DNA from: Collinsella sp. AF33-16
Lineage (GTDB): Bacteria; Actinomycetota; Coriobacteriia; Coriobacteriales; Coriobacteriaceae
NCBI RefSeq assembly: GCF_003475325.1
Contig: NZ_QRQC01000002.1
Span: 1 to 64,000 of the forward strand
Reading direction: 5' to 3'
DNA: 64,000 bases
Part shown: positions 1 through 7,380 of the stretch, one piece after another
Layout of the letters: each line of letters begins with the position of its first letter
Position numbering within the stretch: the first letter of the stretch is position 1
Notes under the pieces: model-generated
Seen by the model: only the letters and a program-made list of their open reading frames with translations
The model's database searches: none
Told to the model about the DNA's origin: nothing
Made by a program: the position numbers and the translations under genes

Positions 1-1
1 C

Positions 2-106
2 GGGCTCAATATCGCCGGTGTCAAAGAGGGCGATTACTCACCCAGCGCGCTGCTCGATGAGGAAGCTAATGGGGGATGGTGCTGTCGGTTGCGCTGGTCG
101 CGCTGA
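2..106 (+). CDS. 3' end of an unidentified gene, cut by the window edge
   Basis: An open frame enters from the left edge and stops at TGA 104-106. Its first 20 or so residues (GLNIAGVKEGDYSPSALLDE) look like real protein. The last dozen residues are read through the decayed transglutaminase-like remnant on the other strand and look like junk, so the original stop may have been lost when the two segments were joined. Too little is visible to name a family. The assignment rests only on the open frame and its composition. Confidence 0.3.
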   Translation, partial: GLNIAGVKEGDYSPSALLDEEANGGWCCRLRWSR

Positions 107-345
107 CGGGGGCGGCGTTGTTGTCTCTTTTGACATCTACTGCGGAATCACTTGAGTCGGTGGTGTTTGAGCTTGTGGTCCCTTCGGCCTTGTCAGTATC
201 GCTTATTGCTGTCTTAGTTTGTGCCTGTTGCGCGGCTGTTGCTTGAGGCCGCATGGCTTCTGCGATGACCGCCATGGGTATTGGTGCGCTTGCCATGGAC
301 ATGCGCGCGATTGCACATGGTGGGCGATAGGGGGCGTAGCGGAGC
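66..345 (-). pseudogene. Decayed 5' fragment of a transglutaminase-like secreted protein
   Basis: The reverse strand encodes a fragment very similar to the signal peptide and Ser/Thr/Ala-rich linker of the intact gene at 644-2089. Both share the pattern of an AEA signal-cleavage region followed by a Q-rich stretch (QPQETAEQQAQ in the intact copy, RPQATAAQQAQ here). Compared with the intact copy, the start ATG is changed to ACG and about 7 nt are missing in the signal peptide, giving a frameshift. The frame ends after about 78 residues, long before any transglutaminase domain. The upstream 100 nt are also duplicated. I infer a tandem duplication followed by deletion and decay; it is unlikely to make a functional product. 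Confidence 0.6.
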
Positions 346-440
346 CTCTCTGGGAGCAGGCGATAGGGTCCAAAAGAAGCACCGGGCTAGCATGCCGCGC
401 ATATTTTGTTGGGGTTTTCGGAAACACCAGTAAACATCAG
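313..440. repeat. Duplicated upstream region of the transglutaminase-like gene, copy 1
   Basis: This stretch resembles the upstream region of the intact gene (about 2060-2213). Shared blocks include GGAGCCTCTC, ATAGGGTCC, CATATTTTGTTGGG and CATCAGCGA, in the same order and spacing. The duplication therefore covered the promoter and leader as well as the 5' coding part. From 440 to 643 I see no gene. Confidence 0.6.
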
Positions 441-643
441 CGAGCTTTCTGTGTTAGCGATGGAATAATTTAGCCAAATATAGTCGGCCGAGATTGACCA
501 ATCCCGGCCGACCCATTTTAGCCAGCACGCCCGCATCTATGACTTTCCTATCGCATTCCTACATCCCCTCGGGCTGGATCCCCCTCACCTTCACCGCCTG
601 GGGGACGGCATCCACCGAGCAGGTGTCGAGCCCCTGCCGCGGT

Positions 644-2089
644 TCAGCTGCTGCTCGACGTCATCTCGACCTTCGACTCGGCAGATAGATAGTCTTTGTT
701 TCCAGCGGTCTTCCGGTCTATTTGATTCATCGCATACGCAACAATCCCATTCTGAATTCCCGAGATGCTCGGCGGGAAAGACTGATTATCGGCATCAATG
801 GAAAATCTTTCTTCCCTGGTATCCAGTTGCTGCTGAATACGGTCGGCATACTTCTCTGCCCATTCATCGGCTTTGCCATTTCGCACAAAGTAATCGTTGG
901 ACAGGTCGGTCGAGCGGTAGGCGTAGCCATCCTTCTGATAGTTTGCCGTGTGGTCGGAGTGGGCGATTGTCATGAGCTCGTCGGTCAGGCCAAAGTACAG
1001 ATGGCGCTGGTCCAGGTCTCCGTACCAGTTGTCGTTGGTGTCGTCCCAGGTTAGGTCCATCTGGCACCATTTGCCGTCGATCTTTGCGGCGTTCCAGGTG
1101 TGGCCGTTGCCGGTGATGCGGCCGTTGGCGATGCCCGCGGCGTCAAGGAGCTTGGAGTAGATGCGCTGGTAGCTCTCGCAGGTGCCCTGGTGGCGCGTGA
1201 GGCCGCTTTCGGCCGAGCACCAGTTGAGGCTGTGGTCGTACTCCAGCTGGTCGAGCGTCCAGTCGTGGAGCCACAGCGCCATGTCGTATTCCGAGCCGTT
1301 CGTCTCTTGCCTGCACTGGGTTACGGCGTCGTTGACGATCTGCGTGACGCTTGGGCGGGCGGGGTCGTTTACGGTCACCTCCGCCGTGGTGCGCAGGTAG
1401 TAGATCCCCTTGTCGTTTTGGGGGTCGTTTCTGTCGTTGTCCATAAAGTAGAAGTAGATGCGGTACGTGCCCGATGCCGTGAAGTCGAAGGTGAAGTCGT
1501 GGCCCGCGGTGCCCAGGCTGTAGTAGCTGGCCCATGCCGGGCGCGACGGGTCGCAGACGCTTTCCTGGCTGCCGCCGTCCCAGTAGGTGGGCACGTCCAT
1601 GCGCGCCTTGGCCTGGGACGAGCCGTTGGTCTGGGTTACGTGGAAGGTCGTCGCGGTGCCCGCGGGGGCGTCGTTCCACGAGACGGTGAAGGTGACGCCG
1701 TTTTGGGTTGCCGTGGCGGAGTGGGCGTAGGTGGTTTGTGCCGCAGCGGAGATCGCCTTGGGCGTGGGGGTGGCTTGGGCGCGGAGGGATGGGGTGGGGG
1801 TGTCGGTTGCCGGGCCGGTTGCGGCGGCGGTGTCGTTAGCGCTTTCCGTGCTGACTTCGCTGGTGCCGGTGGATGTTGCGGTGCTGTCCTCTGCGGTATC
1901 TGCTGTCGCGCTTGTGTTGGTGACGTATTCGGCCTTGCCTGTGTCGCTGCTCGTGGCGTCGGCTTGCGCCTGCTGCTCGGCGGTCTCCTGAGGCTGAATC
2001 GCCTCTGCAATGGCTGACATAGGCAAGGTCGCGCTGACCATGGACATGCACGCGATCACGCAGAACAGGTAGTAAAGGGGTCGTTTCAT
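644..2089 (-). CDS. Secreted transglutaminase-like (TGc domain) protein
   Basis: A protein of about 481 residues with a signal peptide (basic start MKRP, hydrophobic core, cleavage near ATLPMSAIAEA). A roughly 100-residue low-complexity Ser/Thr/Ala linker follows, then a beta-rich region and a transglutaminase-like domain. The Cys-His-Asp triad is visible as GTCESYQ (C304), GHTWN (H330) and DLTWDD (about D345). Such domains act as cysteine proteases, peptide cyclases or cross-linkers at the cell surface; the substrate here is unknown. No LPXTG anchor is visible, so release or non-covalent retention is likely. I start at ATG 2087-2089 because the signal peptide begins there and a purine-rich GAGAGG lies just upstream. 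A decayed partial duplicate sits downstream. Confidence 0.8.
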   Translation of the reverse strand: MKRPLYYLFCVIACMSMVSATLPMSAIAEAIQPQETAEQQAQADATSSDTGKAEYVTNTSATADTAEDSTATSTGTSEVSTESANDTAAATGPATDTPTPSLRAQATPTPKAISAAAQTTYAHSATATQNGVTFTVSWNDAPAGTATTFHVTQTNGSSQAKARMDVPTYWDGGSQESVCDPSRPAWASYYSLGTAGHDFTFDFTASGTYRIYFYFMDNDRNDPQNDKGIYYLRTTAEVTVNDPARPSVTQIVNDAVTQCRQETNGSEYDMALWLHDWTLDQLEYDHSLNWCSAESGLTRHQGTCESYQRIYSKLLDAAGIANGRITGNGHTWNAAKIDGKWCQMDLTWDDTNDNWYGDLDQRHLYFGLTDELMTIAHSDHTANYQKDGYAYRSTDLSNDYFVRNGKADEWAEKYADRIQQQLDTREERFSIDADNQSFPPSISGIQNGIVAYAMNQIDRKTAGNKDYLSAESKVEMTSSSS

Positions 2090-2213
2090 AGCGGAGCCTC
2101 TCGGTGAGCAGCCAATAGGGTCCGAAGGCAGCTCCAGGCCAGCACTCCGCACATATTTTGTTGGGTTTATTTTACGGGAACCCCAGTCAACATCAGCGAA
2201 CTTTCTGGTGAAT
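2060..2213. repeat. Duplicated upstream region of the transglutaminase-like gene, copy 2
   Basis: This is the 5' coding edge and upstream region of the intact gene, matching 313-440. Conserved blocks extend at least 110 nt upstream of the start codon, so any promoter or regulatory element was duplicated too. Confidence 0.55.
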
Positions 2214-2280
2214 GTTGGGGAGGGGACGGATGGTGGGCCCGCTTTGGTCCCCGGCGGCGCTCTGACCCGTGCCGGGTTGA

Positions 2281-2338
2281 CTATACGCGATGCGGCAGAT
2301 TCAACATGAGGCCGTCTTCCGCTTCTTCGAGACTCGCC
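2281..2338 (+). repeat. 58-nt direct repeat, copy A (left side of the accessory segment)
   Basis: It matches 6446-6503 in the same orientation at 52 of 58 positions, starting CTATACG and ending GAGACTCGCC. On the reverse strand both copies read an open tail ending in PHRV/PHHV followed by TAG, so the repeat may be the shared 3' end of an older gene. The two copies bracket 4.1 kb holding the membrane/MBL pair, DUF2188 and Abi genes. Confidence 0.7.
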
Positions 2339-2932
2339 ACTGAGGCCTTTCAGGAAAAGTCAGCGAGGCTGCTGCCTAGTTTATTGCGGCTTACGACCGG
2401 GCAATAAGCGGGCGTCTCAACATGTTGGTCAAGCAAAATCTTTTGTTAATTTCGAACAGGTATTCGATGTGGATGACTTTGTACCGGGCGAAAGCGATTG
2501 AGTCTAATTATGTTTTCATGCAGGTCAAGGGCGCTGTCTACAAGGGGATGAGCTGACTCGTAATTTCGCGTGAATAAGTTCCGCATTATTTTAGCTGCGT
2601 TTACCTGTTAAAACACAACATCTTGTGCTCATCATCAAAAAAGAAAACAGGATATGGAACTGGCGAAGGGCTACAATTGAAACAACGAGAAGCGTCGTTT
2701 CCCCATTACAACCTAATTGTTCGGAAGGAGTCGGATGGAATAGTTGTCAAAATCGAGGCCATATTGATGGTCCATTAAATTTCTTTAGGGGCGTGTGCGC
2801 TTATTGGTCAACAGCAGTATGCGCCCCCGTTTGTTCAAATCATTTCCAAATAGCTCTTCTTCAAGAACCTGACACTTGCGTGGCGGGGTTGGTTAGTTTG
2901 TAAAAAATGCGAAGGATGGCTTTTGGATTCTT
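2339..2932. other. AT-rich non-coding stretch, no convincing gene
   Basis: About 590 nt with several stop codons in all frames. A 92-residue open frame at 2625-2903 has no ribosome binding site and an implausible composition. I see no transposase, RNA gene or clear terminator here. The last 15 nt carry the ribosome binding site of the next gene. Confidence 0.5.
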
Positions 2933-2947
2933 GGAGGTGCGTAATTA

Positions 2948-3460
2948 TTGGCCAATAACTATCTAGATGATTTGCTTGGAAAAATCTCTGCTTACGATCT
3001 GTTCAATGTGCTCTTACCGGGTGCACTCGTAACATATTCCGTCAGTCAGATGCCGTTGGGCAGTTGTATCGACTGCTCTAACTGGCTGGCACTATTTGTG
3101 ATGAGTTATGTTCTCGGTCTTATTGCGTCGCGGATTGGCTCTCTTTGCATTGAACCTTTGGTCCGCAAACTACAACCGACCGGAAAGCGGGACTATTCTG
3201 CCTTTGCATATGCTCAGAAACGCGATCCAAAGGTCGAGCAGCTCTTAATGATTTCAAATATGTATCGCAGCCTGGCGGGGGCCGGTGTCCTGCTCGTAAT
3301 TATTCTGCTTGCATCATTGTTGCCGGAATCTCATCGGCTTCCAGCGGCGCTGTGCTCTTTTATCGCCTTATTTGTTGCCTCCTGGATCAAGCAGGAACGG
3401 TATGTAGAAAAACGAATCAACTTCAATCTTGAGGAGTGTGATAACCATGAGCGAGATTAA
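2948..3460 (+). CDS. Small integral membrane protein, partner of the MBL-fold hydrolase
   Basis: A 170-residue protein with TTG start at 2948, chosen because GGAGGT lies at 2933-2938 with ideal spacing. An N-terminal amphipathic segment is followed by about four hydrophobic segments: near residues 17-35, 45-65, a pair at about 110-130 and 135-150. A charged cytosolic loop lies in the middle and a charged tail at the end. I do not recognise a named family. The last 14 nt overlap the start of the downstream metallo-beta-lactamase-fold gene, so the two are surely co-translated. I infer a membrane anchor or effector that works with that hydrolase. Confidence 0.7.
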   Translation: MANNYLDDLLGKISAYDLFNVLLPGALVTYSVSQMPLGSCIDCSNWLALFVMSYVLGLIASRIGSLCIEPLVRKLQPTGKRDYSAFAYAQKRDPKVEQLLMISNMYRSLAGAGVLLVIILLASLLPESHRLPAALCSFIALFVASWIKQERYVEKRINFNLEECDNHERD

Positions 3461-4346
3461 GTCTCTATCCGTTGATAACGGCGACATGTTTTATATCAAT
3501 CACAATACTGATAACTTCAGCATGATTGACTGTAATATTACCGATGAGCGTAAGTCGGAAATCCTTGATGAGGTCAAAAACCTTGCAGGGAAAAAGGGCG
3601 TCGTTCGTTTTATCAGTACGCATCCGGACCAAGATCATATTCAGGGTATTGAGTATCTTGATGAGCTCGGGCTTATTAAGAATTTCTATTACGTTGACAA
3701 TAATGTCTCCAAGTCCACGGAGACTGAGAGTTTCAAAAAGTATAAAGATCTGAAGGAGTCGTCGTGCGCTTACAAAATATACAAGGGGTGTAAGCGCAAA
3801 TGGATGAACGTTTCTGATGGTGAGCGCGGTTCTGCTGGGATTAGCGTCCTCTGGCCCGATGTGAATAATGAGACCTTTCGGGATGCTTTGCGGGATGCCG
3901 AAAGCTCTGATAAACCCAATAATATTAGTCCTGCGATTGTCTACTCTCTTGATGAAGGGATCCGTGCGCTTTGGCTTGGTGACATGGAGAATGACTACAT
4001 GGAGGCGATCGAAGATGACATTGCGCTTTCGCCTGTGGACATTCTTTTTGCGCCGCATCATGGACGGAAGTCCGGTCGCGTCCCTAAGACATGGCTGGAT
4101 AAGTTGGAGCCTCGGTTGATTGTTGTAGGAGAAGCCCCGTCAGACGAGCTTGATTATTACTCGAATTGCAACACTTTGACACAGAACAGCGCTGGCGATA
4201 TTTCATTCTGTTGCGAGACCGGTAAGACTCATGTCTATGTTGGAGCTCCTTCTTATAGCGTCAATTTCTTGGGTGAAGACCCTAATGCTCCGCGAGTGAA
4301 GGGTGCGCTGCATTATTTGGGCTCTTTTGATTGCGGTGACCGTTAG
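3447..4346 (+). CDS. Metallo-beta-lactamase-fold hydrolase (ComEC/Rec2-type soluble MBL domain)
   Basis: A 299-residue protein. The MBL signature HxDxDH is present as HPDQDH (H59, D61, D63, H64). Further metal-ligand motifs are a GDME segment and FAPHHG (H204-H205). The layout resembles the stand-alone ComEC/Rec2-like MBL hydrolases that often sit in defence islands beside membrane proteins. The likely activity is metal-dependent phosphodiester (nucleic acid or nucleotide) hydrolysis, but the substrate is unknown. I chose ATG 3447 over the upstream TTG 3429 because GAGGAG lies at 3431-3436. It overlaps the membrane protein gene by 14 nt. Base composition is visibly AT-richer than the core genes to the right. 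Confidence 0.75.
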   Translation: MSEIKSLSVDNGDMFYINHNTDNFSMIDCNITDERKSEILDEVKNLAGKKGVVRFISTHPDQDHIQGIEYLDELGLIKNFYYVDNNVSKSTETESFKKYKDLKESSCAYKIYKGCKRKWMNVSDGERGSAGISVLWPDVNNETFRDALRDAESSDKPNNISPAIVYSLDEGIRALWLGDMENDYMEAIEDDIALSPVDILFAPHHGRKSGRVPKTWLDKLEPRLIVVGEAPSDELDYYSNCNTLTQNSAGDISFCCETGKTHVYVGAPSYSVNFLGEDPNAPRVKGALHYLGSFDCGDR

Positions 4347-4910
4347 TCCTGCTGTCGTCTCGTTCATTCGTGGCCTGCCCACGCTTTTACCCGACAGGCC
4401 TAGATGTGTCCTTTCATCTCATTGAGATGGTGTAGGATATTGTCCTGTGATACAAAAGCTCTACGGGAGCTTTAAGGGTGACGCTTTCGACAAGAGAGTG
4501 TTGCCCTTTTTTCATGAGTGTAATGATGTGTATTTAGGCGTTTTGTTAATAGGGTTACGCGGGATGCCCTGGAATGCCTCGGCGGTTGAGCTTAGATTTG
4601 AGGCACCGTAAAAGACGTTACCGTGCGGGGAATGTTATGTGCTGTCAACGATGTCGCTCTCTCGCACCGTGAACATGCGGAAAACGGCAAGAGCCAGCTG
4701 GCGTAGATACCCGTCCCGTACGCTAAAGACGCTTCCAATGAATCACCCTGCTCGCCGGGTAGATCATGGTGGGTCAACGGTCCTGCTGTGTGCGCTTCGT
4801 TTTTTGTCCGCGCCAGTGCTTACACTTTTGAAAAAACGGCACGAGGGCTTCTGTCACATATCTCATGCTGTAGACACATCGGCAAGTTCAGAGTTGAAGG
4901 CGAGGTGATT
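4347..4910. other. Non-coding stretch, no convincing gene
   Basis: About 560 nt. A small palindrome around 4454-4474 (AAAGCTC/GGAGCTTT) follows the MBL gene but has no T-run. Short open frames on either strand lack ribosome binding sites. The last 10 nt hold the GAGGTG ribosome binding site of the DUF2188 gene. Confidence 0.45.
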
Positions 4911-5138
4911 ATGAAAGGTAGAAATCAGCACATTACGAAGCGTTCGGATGGCAATTGGCAGGTTAAGGGCGAAGGGGCATGTCGCGCTTCTTTCGTTACG
5001 ACAACGCAGAGCGAGGCAATAAAGCTCGGTCGACGCATCTGCTCCAATCAAGAGTCGGAGTTGATCATCCATCGTCGTGACGGCAGAATCCGCGCAAGGG
5101 ATTCCCATGGCCACGACCCCTTCCCACCGAGGGGATAA
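4911..5138 (+). CDS. DUF2188 domain protein
   Basis: A 75-residue protein that is nearly all DUF2188 domain. The family hallmarks are an N-terminal NQHITKRSDGNWQVKGEG block, a central helix with TQSEAI and a C-terminal HRRDGRIRARDSHGHDPFPP block. Its function is unknown; members are small, soluble, often on mobile or stress-related regions, and sometimes tandem. I start at ATG 4911 because GAGGTG lies just upstream and the family begins here. It stands alone between the MBL pair and the Abi gene. Confidence 0.8.
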   Translation: MKGRNQHITKRSDGNWQVKGEGACRASFVTTTQSEAIKLGRRICSNQESELIIHRRDGRIRARDSHGHDPFPPRG

Positions 5139-5293
5139 GGGGTCGGCTCCATGCCGACAACGGCCCGTTATATCGCGTCCGTTGTCGCTAAATGACTTCT
5201 TCATTGTGGCGAAATACGAGCTTGGGGCTATTTTACCTGAATTGGTTGTTTGGTCTCTTCAAAGGGTTGATTTGGGGGATTCGTGGTATTGGA
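5139..5293. other. Intergenic stretch with a stem-loop after the DUF2188 gene
   Basis: A 9-bp inverted repeat (CGACAACGG at about 5155-5163 with CCGTTGTCG at about 5179-5187) follows the DUF2188 stop, without a clear T-run. It could end transcription or be part of a larger RNA. I see no credible gene between it and the promoter at 5294. Confidence 0.35.
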
Positions 5294-5322
5294 TTGACGG
5301 ACCCCGAGTTCTCCCTTAAAGT
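5294..5322 (+). promoter_or_regulatory. Predicted promoter for the Abi leader RNA
   Basis: TTGACG at 5294-5299 and TAAAGT at 5317-5322 are separated by 17 nt. The predicted transcript start is close to 5329, just ahead of the structured leader. Confidence 0.5.
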
Positions 5323-5328
5323 AATCGT

Positions 5329-5398
5329 TGTGATGAGGCCTTGCGACGGTACGTCCGGCTTGGTCCGTGGGAACCGCCGAAAGGCGGTTTTCGCGTTT
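5329..5398 (+). ncRNA. Candidate structured RNA upstream of the Abi gene (AbiF-motif-like)
   Basis: About 70 nt lie between a good promoter and the Abi start codon. The 3' part is a perfect 7-bp stem (AACCGCC/GGCGGTT, 5371-5388) capped by a GAAA tetraloop and followed by T-rich sequence. The 5' part can form AGGCC (about 5336-5340) with GGCTT (about 5357-5361), enclosing a small GAC/GTC hairpin. Known background: HEPN/Abi_2 genes of the AbiF type are reported to be preceded by a conserved structured RNA. I infer that this is such an RNA, possibly an RNA antitoxin or guide; membership in that family is untested. Confidence 0.45.
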
Positions 5399-5409
5399 AA
5401 GGGGTCCTA

Positions 5410-6342
5410 ATGGATAAACCATTTAAATCTATTGATGAGCAGATTGCTATTCTTGAAAGCCGTGGACTCGAATGCGATAACAATACTCGTTTAGTGTTGG
5501 AACGCGAGGGATACTATCCGGTTGTTAACGGCTACAAGGATTTGTTTCTTGACCAGCGCGGAGATTCTTGCCACGAGCTATTCGTAAAAGGTACGAAGTT
5601 TTCTGATATATATCGTTTATTCGAATTTGACCGTTCATTGCGTCTGCTCATGTTTGAATACTTTAACAAGGCGGAAGCAGTGCTTAAAACCGTCTGTTCT
5701 TATCGTTTCGCAATGGCCCATAAAGATAGCCCGGAGGCATACCTGGATAGAAGATCCTACCGTGCCGATGCTGGTTATCGAAAAAAGATCGACATGCTTA
5801 TTGGTGATTTCGAGAAGGTGCTGTGTAGGTCTCAAAAATGGAAAAGCGATTATAAAAGGGACTACATTCGGCATTATGAGAATAATCACGACAATACGCC
5901 GGTATGGATTCTTATGAATTATTTGATGCTTGGTCAGGCATTCAAGTTCTATGAGTTTCAGCCAGAAAGCATGAGAAATTCCATTGCCAAGTCGTTTTCT
6001 GATCTTTATTCCGAGACGCATGAAGTCGATAAGCGCATCAGCCCGCGTAGGCTAAGACTTGCATACGATCACATTAAAGATTTTCGAAATATCTGTGCGC
6101 ATGACGAACGTCTATTCTGCGCCAGGGTGTCTCCGTCTCACGATGTCAATCTAGTAGGGGTTTTAAGCGATCTTGAGCTAGTGCTGACTGAGGATGACTA
6201 TAAGATGTTACGACGAAATATACTGCTTGATGCACTTAAGTTGAGCGACGAGCTCAGCAACGATGCCAGCGCAAAGGTGCTTTTCGCTATGGGTGTTAAC
6301 GATTTATCGAGTGTGTTTCCTAGGGAAATATTGGGGTCGTAA
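5410..6342 (+). CDS. Abi family (Abi_2, AbiD/AbiF-like) HEPN protein
   Basis: A 310-residue protein matching the Abi_2 pattern. It has an N-terminal helical region with YYPVVNGYKDLFL, a middle with FDRSLRLLMFEYFNKAEAV, and a C-terminal HEPN-type motif RNICAH (R226-H231, RX4H) followed by DERLF. RX4H is the catalytic motif of HEPN ribonucleases, so the likely role is an abortive-infection RNase that cuts RNA on phage attack. ATG 5410 is preceded by AAGGGG at about 5399-5404. A structured RNA with its own promoter lies directly upstream and probably controls or neutralises it. Composition is AT-rich compared with the core genes. Confidence 0.85.
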   Translation: MDKPFKSIDEQIAILESRGLECDNNTRLVLEREGYYPVVNGYKDLFLDQRGDSCHELFVKGTKFSDIYRLFEFDRSLRLLMFEYFNKAEAVLKTVCSYRFAMAHKDSPEAYLDRRSYRADAGYRKKIDMLIGDFEKVLCRSQKWKSDYKRDYIRHYENNHDNTPVWILMNYLMLGQAFKFYEFQPESMRNSIAKSFSDLYSETHEVDKRISPRRLRLAYDHIKDFRNICAHDERLFCARVSPSHDVNLVGVLSDLELVLTEDDYKMLRRNILLDALKLSDELSNDASAKVLFAMGVNDLSSVFPREILGS

Positions 6343-6397
6343 TCGACGCGAGCGATGAATTTACTCTACAAGTTGGATGCGCATGAGATTGCGCAGA

Positions 6398-6435
6398 GCG
6401 GGCGGGACGTTGCCCATTGGTGGCGTCCCGCCCGC
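6398..6435. terminator. Stem-loop after the Abi gene
   Basis: A perfect 12-bp stem (GCGGGCGGGACG at 6398-6409 with CGTCCCGCCCGC at 6424-6435) has a 14-nt loop. There is no good T-run, so it may slow or end transcription of the Abi gene, or protect its 3' end. Confidence 0.5.
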
Positions 6436-6445
6436 GCTTCGTTGG

Positions 6446-6503
6446 CTATACGTGATGCGGCAGCTCCAGCATGAGGCCGTCTCGCGCTTCTTCGAGACTC
6501 GCC
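6446..6503 (+). repeat. 58-nt direct repeat, copy B (right side of the accessory segment)
   Basis: Same orientation as 2281-2338, 52 of 58 identical. It is followed at once by a strong hairpin that copy A lacks. Confidence 0.7.
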
Positions 6504-6504
6504 T

Positions 6505-6539
6505 GGCCTGCCTATGCGTTTTGCTAGGCGGGCCTTCTT
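6505..6539 (+). terminator. Intrinsic terminator-like hairpin
   Basis: A 10-bp stem (GGCCTGCCTA with TAGGCGGGCC, one T-G pair) with a 10-nt loop, followed by TTCTT. It lies at the junction between repeat copy B and the broken LPKTG protein gene. Confidence 0.55.
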
Positions 6540-7233
6540 ATGCCGCGGGTGTGGATAGCCTTACCATTGTGGGGCAGACCTTCGACGAGCCGGGTGTCTC
6601 GGGCCCCGGCTGGGTGGCGCGCACGTTGTTGCTGCTGGCGACGGATCGGTCGATGATTGTCGCTTCTTTGGTGTGTACGCCTCCGATGGCCAGTTTGCCA
6701 TGGACGCCTCCTGGGTGTACGCGACCGGCGCCATAGCCGATGTTGTCTGCGAGAGTGGCTCACTTACGTCCGCGCAGTTTGTGACGCCGGCGGGCGGGGC
6801 CTTTGGTACCGCCTGCGTGATGGACGCCAGCGGGGCCGTAGCGCTGCGTGTGGTAATTGAACCCGCGGGCGCCCTGCCGCCGGCGGGGAAGACCCAGCCC
6901 GGTACCGATGAACCTGCCGGTGGCAATCCCGCGGGGGATACAAAGCCCGGAAGCGAAGGAAAGCATAGCGACGAGAACAAGCCCAGCGAAGATTCCGCCC
7001 CCACGCCTGATTCGTCGCCCAAGTCGGACGCCAGGCCCGCGTCCGCGTCCATCAAGACGCCTGCGACCAAGACCACCAAAAAGACCAAGCCCACAACAAC
7101 GCAAGCCGCCGCGCTCCCTAAGACCGGCCACGGCGACTGGGCGGTTGCGTGCCTTGCCTTCGTCTTCCTAGGTATGTTATTGGTCACCATAAAAGTTCGG
7201 GCTCTTCGCTGGGGGCCTTATGTGCCAATGTAG
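6540..7233 (+). pseudogene. Truncated, frameshifted LPKTG-anchored surface protein
   Basis: The 3' part (about 6605-7233) encodes the end of a sortase substrate: a small beta-type segment, then a Pro/Lys/Ser/Thr-rich wall-spanning stretch. These are followed by LPKTG (7114-7128), a hydrophobic membrane segment and a short basic tail. Upstream, plausible protein (GVDSLTIVGQTFDEPGVSGPG) continues in a different frame up to about 6605, where the frame changes near GGGCCCCGG. Upstream of 6540 there is only the terminator and the direct repeat, so the 5' end and signal peptide are missing. No start with a ribosome binding site serves the 3' part. I read this as the decayed tail of an adhesin-like protein. 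Confidence 0.6.
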
Positions 7234-7311
7234 TTTCTACTGCCTCTTTCCCGCATTTCTCTGAGTCAATAATGCAGATTGCTTGAACTCGGCTTGGGGC
7301 TTGCCATGTAT

Positions 7312-7343
7312 TTGAATTTGGCTAAACTTAACCTATAAGTTAA
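7312..7343 (+). promoter_or_regulatory. Promoter with overlapping palindromic operator of the toxin-antitoxin module
   Basis: TTGAAT at 7312-7317 and TATAAG at 7334-7339 are 16 nt apart. Overlapping the -10 box is an inverted repeat AACTTA (7325-7330)/TAAGTT (7336-7341). A second reading of the same symmetry is TTAAC/GTTAA (7328-7332/7339-7343). This is the expected arrangement for autorepression by the HTH antitoxin encoded downstream. Confidence 0.6.
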
Positions 7344-7380
7344 CCACATTTGGTTTTATCTGAGGCGGAGGGGGTGGCCT

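Noticed and set aside
1100..2017. 305-codon open frame on the + strand opposite the transglutaminase-like gene
   Set aside because: Composition is Val/Gly/Ala/Arg-rich shadow coding; the opposite strand has a signal peptide and full catalytic triad.
2625..2903. 92-codon open frame
   Set aside because: No ribosome binding site, implausible Trp/Cys-rich composition, no resemblance to a known family.
5077..5410. Two overlapping open frames between DUF2188 and Abi
   Set aside because: They overlap the end of DUF2188 or the promoter and structured RNA, and lack ribosome binding sites.
6377..6736. 119-codon open frame after the Abi gene
   Set aside because: It runs through two hairpins and the direct repeat, has no ribosome binding site, and only a short part (GVDSLTIVGQ region) looks protein-like; that part is counted in the LPKTG pseudogene.
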